This document shows, piece after piece, positions 31,834 to 38,806 of a stretch of 64,000 bases of DNA. Numbering within the stretch: the stretch's first letter is position 1; the number at the start of each line of letters is the position of its first letter. Under the pieces are notes generated by a model, which saw nothing but the letters and a program-made list of their open reading frames with translations, searched no databases and was not told where the DNA came from. This DNA comes from Palsa-892 sp035295845 (GTDB lineage: Bacteria > Pseudomonadota > Alphaproteobacteria > Rhizobiales > Xanthobacteraceae): NCBI GenBank assembly GCA_035295845.1, contig DATGIF010000015.1, positions 62,001 through 126,000 on the forward strand, written 5' to 3'. Both the position numbers and the translations under genes were made by a program.

Positions 31834-32391
31834 CTACTCCTTGGGCGGCTGGCTATTAGGTGCCGCGAGCAATGGTGTGAGCATTTTTTGCAGGCCAGCT
31901 ATTAGAACGTTTGTTTCTCGTGCTCTCTCAGTGAGCTCTTTTATCTGGTTGTCTTTCACACCAATTTGGCCACGCAAAAAATCATTCTCCCGCTCCAGCT
32001 GCACGAGATAGCGCGACGGGTTTGAAGCTGTTGTCGCGTCCTGTCGCGACTGGTCGGGCGCCTTCACGCCACTGTTCTGCGGCGGAATATCGTTATTTTG
32101 AGGTCTAGTGTTGGTCGCGACATGTCGCGAAGCGTCGCGACTTGTCGCAGGAGTGACTTCCTCAATATAGGCGATGTGTTTTTCGACCGAATCCGGTTCG
32201 ATGAGGTATCTCTCGCCAAAACCGGTCTCGATCAGCCGGCACTGCAAATGACCTTTGGCGCAATATCGCTGAATGCTGCGAGGGGTGCGGGGGTGTCCGG
32301 CACGGGCATACCGCTCAAGAGCCTCGTCGATCGAGAGGATGAAATCGCTGTCGCGTCTGGTCACGTCCTGTCGCGACTGGTCGTCGGTCAT
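31834..32391 (-). CDS. MerR-like HTH protein with C-terminal coiled coil
   Basis: A 185-aa protein from the ATG at 32391 (MTDDQSRQD). RTPRSIQRYCAKGHLQCRLI, followed by GERYLIEPDSVEKHIAYIEE, resembles the helix-turn-helix of MerR/excisionase-like proteins on plasmids. A Ser/Asp/Arg-rich linker joins it to a coiled coil (LVQLERENDFLRGQIGVKDN). The gene itself contains three clusters of 10-bp-spaced TCGCGA words, which may be its own binding sites. It could be a regulator, partition or replication accessory protein. Confidence 0.6.
   Translation of the reverse strand: MTDDQSRQDVTRRDSDFILSIDEALERYARAGHPRTPRSIQRYCAKGHLQCRLIETGFGERYLIEPDSVEKHIAYIEEVTPATSRDASRHVATNTRPQNNDIPPQNSGVKAPDQSRQDATTASNPSRYLVQLERENDFLRGQIGVKDNQIKELTERARETNVLIAGLQKMLTPLLAAPNSQPPKE
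32034..32386. repeat. Three clusters of 10-bp-phased TCGCGA repeats
   Basis: Cluster A has TCGCGT, TCGCGA and TCGGGC at 32034, 32044 and 32054. Cluster B has TCGCGA at 32115, 32125 and 32135 and TCGCAG at 32145. Cluster C has TCGCGT, TCACGT, TCGCGA and TCGTCG at 32351, 32361, 32371 and 32381. Spacing is exactly 10 bp in each cluster, so the repeat is not codon-driven. Clusters A and C also share an exact 20-bp word at 32037-32056 and 32364-32383. Confidence 0.8.
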
Positions 32392-32552
32392 ATGTCTTGA
32401 TGATAACCCAGCTCGCCTCCACCTCTCGCGGGTTATCCCCACGCAAAGTATATTCACGCTGCGCCCAGACCCACTTAACCCGCAAATCTCGGGGTGATTA
32501 ATAGGCCACGGCAGGGTACAACCAAAAGGCGATTAGGACGATCATTCTTCGA

Positions 32553-35500
32553 ATGCCAACCACGCAGACAAACGATCGCAATCTATTTGGGGTCTTACAA
32601 CGCCTCTTGAGCGAGGCGCGAGCGCGTTTGATTCAGACTGACAGCCGAAATCGACTGATAAATACGCCTAGAAATGCGCGCAGGTCTAAATCGCTTTCTA
32701 TTGTTGATGGAAGTGCGGACGAAATCTTTCGTGCTTTGCTTCGTCAGCGAAGCATGTTGCCCTTTGTTGGCGCTCCAGAAGTCGACCCAAACGGGTTTAC
32801 TCAGATAACTCAAGGTGCGCTGGGCAGGGGACAGAGAGAAGCCTTAGCGCTTCAAACTCAACTAACCACAGAGGGTTTACAGAAGCGCTTAATCAGTCTG
32901 TTTCGCGATGCAAAGACATTAGAAGAGGAGCAAGGTGTCAACGTCCTCTATCTCGCGATTGGTTTTTTACGTTGGTTCGAAGATGAGAGTTCAGAGGTAG
33001 TGCGCGAAGCACCACTGATACTGCTTCCAGTTACCCTTGTACGAAACAATGCGCGCTCATCCTTTCGGCTGTCGGTACGGGATGACGACATTGTAGCCAA
33101 TCTTCCGCTGCAAGAACGCCTTCTGCGACAATTCGATATTTCGCTTCCTGATATTTCTGATTCAGAAGATTGGACTCCTACAGATTACTTCTCGTTGGTA
33201 CGAAATGCGATTTCCGCGCAACCACGTTGGACCATTGACGATAATGGAATGATGCTGGGCTTCTTTTCGTTTTCAAAGTTTTTGATGTTTCGCGACCTCG
33301 GAGCAGAGGTGTGGCCTAACAATTCAATTCTCATGCACACGATCTTGAGCGGGTTATTGGTTGATGGTTTTCCGCATGAAGAGCCGCTCTACCCTGAAGA
33401 TGTTCAACTAGACAAAGTGTTCACGCCCGCAGACCTAATTCATGTCGTTGATGCAGATGCCTCACAAGCACTTGTAATTGAGACAGTCCGAAAAGGTCGC
33501 AACTTAGTCGTTCAAGGACCACCAGGAACAGGTAAGTCCCAAACGATTACCAATATAATTGCGGCGGCTGTTCACGACGGAAAACGTGTTCTATTCGTTG
33601 CGGAAAAAATGGCCGCATTGAACGTAGTTCATCAACGCCTGATGAGCGCTGGTCTCGGCGATCTATGCTTAGAGCTACATAGTCGCCAAGCAAACAAGCG
33701 CGAAGTAGTGCAAGAAATCGACCGAACTCTTCGTGCAATCCAAAGAGGTCCCGATGCAGGCGGGGAGCTTGATAAACTGAAAGTCGCTAGAGACTATTTG
33801 AATGCGAATGCGGAGAAACTACACAATCCATTACAACCGAGTGGCGTGACTCCCTTTAGGGCGTTAGGCCAGCAAGTGAAGCTGACAGCTGAGGGACATA
33901 CGGTACCAAAATTTAAAATAGCCAATATTACAAATTGGACTGAAGCAAAGACTCGTACCCTTGTCGATGACATTCAAAGGCTTGCGGACATAACAACAAT
34001 TGCCGGGCGAAAATACGAACATGTATGGCGAGGCGTTAATGCACTAACTCTACAGCCGGCGGATCGATTGCGACTCGGAGATGAATTAGAAAAATTTTTG
34101 AGCAGTGCGAAAGTATTCTCGAAGGCAGTATTAGAAATTGGAAAACGTATTGGATACGCTACAGATTGCTCGGTTAGCCAAGTAGAATTACTCGCTCGTT
34201 TATTGCGTGAAGTCTCCTTACGTCCGAATGTATCCACCAGCCTGCTGGTAGCGATCGCCAAAGCGAATGATTTAGAACGTTTGAGCCGTGTAATGGTCTT
34301 CGGCAAAAAGTTTGTCGAAGTCCTTAATAGTTTAAATGGCGCATTCGTAGCTGCTGCTTGGAAATTTGATTTCGATTCGGTGCGTGAGGGGATCGTTAGC
34401 GGTATTGGTTCTTGGTTGAGCCGACGTCGCCGCAAGTATCGGCAAGCATCTAAAGAATTAGCAGCCCTACTTTCCAAAACTCTTCCGAAGCTAGCAGATG
34501 ACCGCCTAAAGCTCATTGATAGTTTTTTGCGAGCGCGCGATCTTCGAATACATATTGAAGCGGACAATGAGTATTGCAAAGCGGTCCTTGGAGACAATTG
34601 GAATGGCGTGGAAACTAATTTTACAGCGCTTGAGCAGGGTCTTTCGTGGATTAGAAAAATCGTGGAGACCGATGCCGCAGCATCGTTAGTTCAGTGCGCA
34701 GAATTTGACGGAAACGCGGCGAAGCTAGCGCCGCTCCTAGACGTAATTGCCAAGAATTTTCACACCGATATGTCGGAACTCATGCAGACCCTTGACTTGG
34801 ATGTTTATGCCGCATTCGGCGTGAATGATTTGAAGAATATTCCAATACAAACCCTGTCACACCGTGGACAAGAGTGGATTAATAATTTGGGTCGCTTGGA
34901 AGAATGGGCTCAATTGGCTCGTGCCGATAGAATAGTTCGCGAAGAGGGCGGGGAAGCGGTTGCAGACGCACTAGCCACAGGTAATTTGAAACCGGAGCGA
35001 GCGGCGAGTGAGTTTCTTTACTCAAGAGCTGAAGCACTTTGGAAAACCGCTGTTGCTCGCGATCCGTCGCTTGCCAAAATGGATGGCGACGAGCGCTCAC
35101 GGATTGTAAGCGAATTTTGTAAACTAGAAAAAATGCGTCGTAGCGCTATCGCGAATGATATCCGGATACGCCACCAGTCGTCATTGCCTCGGGGCGGAGC
35201 CGGAGAAATGGCGATCATTCGAGGCGAAATTGCAAAGCAGAGAGCGCACCTCCCAATAAGGCGATTAGTACAAAGAACGGCAAAAAGTCTTCTGTCTATT
35301 AAACCCGTTTTTCTTATGAGTCCAATTTCTGTTGCTCAATTTCTAGCTCCCGGAGCGGCAGAGTTTGACTTACTCGTCATCGACGAGGCGAGCCAAGTGC
35401 GGCCGGAAGATGCGCTGGGAGTAATTGCTCGGGTTAAGCAGATTGTTGTTGTAGGAGATAAAAAACAACTCCCTCCCACATCATTCTTTGATCGTGTTGT

Positions 35501-36647
35501 TGATGAGGACAGCGATCATGACCCTGACGACGAGGAAGCAAATGAGACCCCATTGGGCGGGGCAGCCCGAGCAACTGAGCTTGAAAGCATCTTGTCGGCC
35601 TGTGAAGCGAGGGGAATGCCGAACCGTATGCTCAATTGGCACTATCGCTCGCGCCACCCGTCATTGATCGAAGTTTCGAACGATGAGTTTTACGAGAACC
35701 GGCTTTTTTTGCCTCCGAGTCCACAAATATCGAGAGACGATATAGGTCTCGTGCTGCGTCGGGTGGCCGGGAGCTACGATCGTGGCGGGAAAAAAACCAA
35801 CGAGGTCGAAGCAAAGGCGGTCGTTGAAGCTGTTCTACGCCATGTTCAAAAAAGTCCAGAACTTTCCCTCGGTGTGGTCACGTTTTCTATAAGCCAACGC
35901 GATCTAATAGAGGATCTATTGGAGTTAAAGCGCCGAGAAAATTCTGAGCTCGATGCGTACATGCAGAAATCCGACCGCGAACCAATGTTCGTCAAAAACT
36001 TGGAAAATGTGCAAGGTGATGAGCGCGATACCATCATAATTTCGGTTGGTTACGGACCGCGAATCGCGGGGTCCGGGCTTGATAGCATGCACTTCGGGCC
36101 TGTTTCCGCTGAAGGCGGAGAACGTCGACTGAATGTACTTTTCACGCGAGCGCGGGTTCGATGCGAGGTAATTGTCTCCTTTTCGTCAGGAGACATAGAT
36201 TTAGCGCGAACAACCAAAGAGGGTCCGCGCATATTGAAACGATTTTTAAAATATGCCGAAACAGGAAAGCTCGATCTACCCTTTGCGACTGGTGGAGATG
36301 CCGATTCTCCTTTTGAGGAAGCGGTGGCAAAATATATCGGGCAGCTAGGCTATTCGACAGACGCCCAAGTAGGTTCAGCCGGATTTAAAATTGATATGGC
36401 TGTGAAGAACCCTCAGCGGCCTGGTGAATACATTTTAGCGATTGAATGTGATGGAGCCACTTATCATAGCGCACGATGGGCTAGAGAACGCGACAGGCTA
36501 AGACAAGAAGTTCTTGAGGGGCTTGGTTGGAAATTTTATCGTATCTGGAGCACAGACTGGTTTCGCACTCCAGAGCGAGCGAAAGCCAGGTTGGCCGAAG
36601 CACTAGCAACGGCAAAATTACGTGGCACACGAGAGGTTGCCACGTAA
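32553..36647 (+). CDS. DUF4011-type SF1 helicase with C-terminal Vsr/MTES_1575 nuclease domain (Hhe-like)
   Basis: A 1364-aa protein. The N-terminal region (LFGVLQRLLSEARARLIQTD ... LPFVGAPE) resembles DUF4011. The SF1 helicase has Walker A VVQGPPGTGKSQTITN, motif II LLVIDEASQVRPEDA, motif III VVVGDKKQLPPTSFF, motif IV NWHYRSRHPSLIEVSN, motif V VQGDERDTIIISVGYG and motif VI NVLFTRARVR. The C-terminal nuclease reads FKIDMAVKNP, LAIECDGATYHSARWA and LGWKFYRIWSTDWF. This architecture matches the single-gene hhe defence type as I recall it. Its AT-rich codons contrast with the core genome. Confidence 0.85.
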   Translation: MPTTQTNDRNLFGVLQRLLSEARARLIQTDSRNRLINTPRNARRSKSLSIVDGSADEIFRALLRQRSMLPFVGAPEVDPNGFTQITQGALGRGQREALALQTQLTTEGLQKRLISLFRDAKTLEEEQGVNVLYLAIGFLRWFEDESSEVVREAPLILLPVTLVRNNARSSFRLSVRDDDIVANLPLQERLLRQFDISLPDISDSEDWTPTDYFSLVRNAISAQPRWTIDDNGMMLGFFSFSKFLMFRDLGAEVWPNNSILMHTILSGLLVDGFPHEEPLYPEDVQLDKVFTPADLIHVVDADASQALVIETVRKGRNLVVQGPPGTGKSQTITNIIAAAVHDGKRVLFVAEKMAALNVVHQRLMSAGLGDLCLELHSRQANKREVVQEIDRTLRAIQRGPDAGGELDKLKVARDYLNANAEKLHNPLQPSGVTPFRALGQQVKLTAEGHTVPKFKIANITNWTEAKTRTLVDDIQRLADITTIAGRKYEHVWRGVNALTLQPADRLRLGDELEKFLSSAKVFSKAVLEIGKRIGYATDCSVSQVELLARLLREVSLRPNVSTSLLVAIAKANDLERLSRVMVFGKKFVEVLNSLNGAFVAAAWKFDFDSVREGIVSGIGSWLSRRRRKYRQASKELAALLSKTLPKLADDRLKLIDSFLRARDLRIHIEADNEYCKAVLGDNWNGVETNFTALEQGLSWIRKIVETDAAASLVQCAEFDGNAAKLAPLLDVIAKNFHTDMSELMQTLDLDVYAAFGVNDLKNIPIQTLSHRGQEWINNLGRLEEWAQLARADRIVREEGGEAVADALATGNLKPERAASEFLYSRAEALWKTAVARDPSLAKMDGDERSRIVSEFCKLEKMRRSAIANDIRIRHQSSLPRGGAGEMAIIRGEIAKQRAHLPIRRLVQRTAKSLLSIKPVFLMSPISVAQFLAPGAAEFDLLVIDEASQVRPEDALGVIARVKQIVVVGDKKQLPPTSFFDRVVDEDSDHDPDDEEANETPLGGAARATELESILSACEARGMPNRMLNWHYRSRHPSLIEVSNDEFYENRLFLPPSPQISRDDIGLVLRRVAGSYDRGGKKTNEVEAKAVVEAVLRHVQKSPELSLGVVTFSISQRDLIEDLLELKRRENSELDAYMQKSDREPMFVKNLENVQGDERDTIIISVGYGPRIAGSGLDSMHFGPVSAEGGERRLNVLFTRARVRCEVIVSFSSGDIDLARTTKEGPRILKRFLKYAETGKLDLPFATGGDADSPFEEAVAKYIGQLGYSTDAQVGSAGFKIDMAVKNPQRPGEYILAIECDGATYHSARWARERDRLRQEVLEGLGWKFYRIWSTDWFRTPERAKARLAEALATAKLRGTREVAT

Positions 36648-36724
36648 AGCAATTGAGCCACCGAGTATTCATGTTTTTAGATGGCGCTCTAGCCGCGAAC
36701 ATTTTTAAACGCTTTTTTATGCCA

Positions 36725-36753
36725 CAAGAAAAGCCCCCGCGTTTTGCGGGGGC
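36725..36753 (-). terminator. Rho-independent terminator (minus strand)
   Basis: GCCCCCGC (36733-36740) and GCGGGGGC (36746-36753) form a perfect 8-bp GC stem with a 5-nt loop. On the minus strand it is followed by TTTTCTTG. It ends the gene at 36795-37043 and lies where the helicase transcript from the other side also needs an end. Confidence 0.85.
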
Positions 36754-36794
36754 CTGAGTTTCGGGCGTGATAGCTCGAAAGTTCAAAGATTAAT

Positions 36795-37043
36795 TTATCT
36801 GCGGCTGCGTCCAGCGTTTTCCTGCCGGCGCTTGCCGTTGTTCGCTGGCGTTTCTTTTTCTTCCTGTTTCGGCGGGCGCAAAACTATTTTTCCATTCAGC
36901 GGAAGCGCGTCAAGCAGGATATTAAAACCCTGTCCGTCCTGATGTGGGAATGCAACGCCCACCGCGTTCCACCAATCGTCTTTATCGTCGCCTCGTTTAG
37001 TCACCACGTACGCGGTGAAGCTCGGCTGCTGCGCAGTAGCCAT
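36795..37043 (-). CDS. Small conserved mobile-element hypothetical protein
   Basis: An 82-aa protein reading FTAYVVTKRGDDKDDWWNAV, then GVAFPHQDGQGFNILLDALP and LNGKIVLRPPK, with a basic tail. This pattern (small, W, GxAFPHxDGxGFNxLLDALP) recurs in small proteins on rhizobial plasmids and conjugative elements as far as I recall. The function is unknown. A clear terminator follows it, and another small gene is 26 bp upstream. Confidence 0.65.
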   Translation of the reverse strand: MATAQQPSFTAYVVTKRGDDKDDWWNAVGVAFPHQDGQGFNILLDALPLNGKIVLRPPKQEEKETPANNGKRRQENAGRSRR

Positions 37044-37069
37044 CGGTGTTCTCCTCAGTGAGGGGTTGG

Positions 37070-37309
37070 TCAGGCGATGTGCACGTTCGCTCGTATGAGC
37101 GCGAGTGCGTCATCGATCGTTGCGACACGTTCGCGAACGATTTCTTCATTGACGAGTGACGGACCTTCTTCATCGACGCAGGTCGCAGTCAGCTCGACAA
37201 AAATTTTACCGTCAGCCTGGCGAGAAAGCGTCAGGCTAAAGAAAAGCGCTTCCGAGAGATTTGTAAGTGCGGCCGCGTTTGAAATTTGGGCGGGCGCTAT
37301 GTCAAGCAT
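37070..37309 (-). CDS. Small hypothetical protein
   Basis: A 79-aa acidic protein with a beta-alpha pattern (LFFSLTLSRQADGKIFVELT, ERVATIDDALALIRANV). No motif is recognised. It is 26 bp upstream of the conserved small gene on the same strand, so the two are probably one transcript ending at the terminator near 36733. Confidence 0.5.
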   Translation of the reverse strand: MLDIAPAQISNAAALTNLSEALFFSLTLSRQADGKIFVELTATCVDEEGPSLVNEEIVRERVATIDDALALIRANVHIA

Positions 37310-37521
37310 CAGCTCCTCCGTGCATAACCGGCGCCCGAAAAGTCAGGCGGCGGCGAACACGGCGGAGGGCTAAAGGCAGCCTACAGGTTTCTGCGGGCTT
37401 GCTGCAAACGAAGTTGCGTTGTCAAATATTTTAGATTTTCGCCAACATAAGACCGTTGGTAGCGCTTGCTTATAAAATATTGTATATACCAATTCTGATA
37501 TTGCAAAAATGGAAATAAGAA

Positions 37522-38253
37522 ATGGGACAGAAATCAACGAGGCCGCGTGAGAAACAGCTGAAGTATGGTTTGGACACGGCTGAGGTTAGCGATCTCCCAG
37601 ACGAAAAAAGTGATCTATACGACCGACTAAAAAATAATGACGAGGGTTTCCGAATTGTAATTAGAGCGTTCAAAAATCTAGCGACTCTTTACAAACTTGT
37701 CTTGTTTAGGCGTGACGATCGTCGTGCTATAAAATATTTCTACGATGGAGTAGGCACGATAATTGGTGATTATCCTAAATTGAGCGAGAAGGGGTCATCG
37801 ATAAGTCTTAGAAGTGCTTACTTAGCGGCATCACAAATTCGTGCTATAATTCAAGGTAGCGGTTTTTCGGAAAACCCTTCTGGCTCGGACGCATATGAAG
37901 CGTCCAGCAAAGGGCGCAGAGCTTCCGAGCCTCCTTCGGAGGAGGCTCACTTGCATCATAACCAGCTTGAAACTGTTTTGCTCCTTCCAAAAAACGAAAG
38001 CGTGCAGCGGGGAAGACCATCAGGTAAAGAACGGCGCGTAAAGTTGCGCCCGTTCATGGTCAAGCTTACTGATCAAGAATATCAACGATTGGAAAAGCTA
38101 CGGCGTCGGACATCTGCGGTGTCTGCAGCCGATACCATTCGAGCAGCTCTACGAGCATATGATGCTGTTGTGGAAGCAGCACGTGCTGGCAGCAACATAG
38201 TATTTGAAAATCCGAAGAATCCTAGAAAACGGGTTTATCTCAAACTCGGTTAA
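37522..38253 (+). CDS. Hypothetical protein with ribbon-helix-helix-like C-terminus
   Basis: A 243-aa protein. The N-terminal 110 residues are helical (LYDRLKNNDEGFRIVIRAFK, SAYLAASQIRAIIQGSG). A low-complexity Ser/Glu linker follows. The C-terminal VKLTDQEYQRLEKLRRRTSA with AADTIRAALRAYDAVV looks like a ribbon-helix-helix DNA-binding fold. It may regulate the adjacent genes or act at DNA ends. A strong terminator follows. The family is not recognised. Confidence 0.6.
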   Translation: MGQKSTRPREKQLKYGLDTAEVSDLPDEKSDLYDRLKNNDEGFRIVIRAFKNLATLYKLVLFRRDDRRAIKYFYDGVGTIIGDYPKLSEKGSSISLRSAYLAASQIRAIIQGSGFSENPSGSDAYEASSKGRRASEPPSEEAHLHHNQLETVLLLPKNESVQRGRPSGKERRVKLRPFMVKLTDQEYQRLEKLRRRTSAVSAADTIRAALRAYDAVVEAARAGSNIVFENPKNPRKRVYLKLG

Positions 38254-38276
38254 ATCCTCAGGATTTTCTACTTTTG

Positions 38277-38307
38277 CCCGACCTAATCCACAGGTCGGGT
38301 TTTTCTT
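38277..38307 (+). terminator. Rho-independent terminator
   Basis: CCCGACCT (38277-38284) and AGGTCGGG (38292-38299) form a perfect 8-bp stem with a 7-nt loop, followed by TTTTTCTT. It ends the gene at 37522-38253, 23 bp after its stop, and separates it from the recombinase transcription unit. Confidence 0.9.
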
Positions 38308-38334
38308 GACCCCTAATAGTATAAATGATATATA
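38306..38334 (+). promoter_or_regulatory. Sigma-70-type promoter for the recombinase transcription unit
   Basis: TTGACC (38306-38311), 17 bp, then TATATA (38329-38334). It sits directly after the terminator and 24 bp before the ATG at 38358. It is the best promoter match in the island and would drive the small gene and the recombinase behind it. Confidence 0.65.
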
Positions 38335-38357
38335 CGATTAAATTGTGGGGGCTTACC

Positions 38358-38633
38358 ATGGCGAAATCAGTTGCCCTCAAATTAGAAGACGGCGTCGGCT
38401 ATGATTTAGCGGCGTGTAAGTCTTCTCGGCAATTTCCGCCGGAGATTGACGGCTTCGATTTCCGTTATGCCCTCCCCGGACCGTCCCGATGGATGGTGTA
38501 TCGGGAAAGCAGCACAGGAAATGCTCGGATTTTTCAATACAATCCGCGCTCGGGCACGGCGGAATTAGTCTGCGACGCTGACGAAAATGAAAATAAAGCC
38601 GAAACAACTCATAAAGTTTGGAGGGAGCACTGA
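38358..38633 (+). CDS. Small hypothetical protein upstream of the recombinase
   Basis: A 91-aa protein starting MAKSVALKLEDGVGYDLAAC. The ATG at 38358 is preferred to an upstream one because the promoter at 38306-38334 would start transcription after 38325; TGGGGGC serves as ribosome-binding site. No domain is recognised. It is in line with the recombinase and could be a directionality factor, but nothing in its sequence shows that. Confidence 0.55.
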   Translation: MAKSVALKLEDGVGYDLAACKSSRQFPPEIDGFDFRYALPGPSRWMVYRESSTGNARIFQYNPRSGTAELVCDADENENKAETTHKVWREH

Positions 38634-38806
38634 AAGACGTAGTGCTGAACGACTCAATAGTGCGTTTAATTAAGGCACTTGCGCGCGCAGAAGCACGGCG
38701 CGACCATGCCGCTCAGGTTCAAAATCGGGAAGCGCCAAATGAGCAAGCAGGCGGCCATTTACGCGCGTTATTCGAGCACCATGCAGCGCGCGAAGTCGAT
38801 TGCTGA
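38618..38806 (+). CDS. Possible short protein overlapping the recombinase start
   Basis: An open frame of up to 62 codons, with TTG (38618) or GTG (38642) as candidate starts, containing IVRLIKALARAEARRDHAAQ. Similar short peptides precede serine recombinases in other rhizobia as I recall. It overlaps the recombinase frame by about 68 bp, and a GGAGGGAG lies at 38620-38627. Start and reality are uncertain. Confidence 0.3.
   Translation: MEGALKDVVLNDSIVRLIKALARAEARRDHAAQVQNREAPNEQAGGHLRALFEHHAAREVDC

Noticed and set aside
38325..38357. Upstream ATG for the small gene before the recombinase
   Set aside because: It lies in the predicted promoter; the ATG at 38358 with TGGGGGC upstream fits better.
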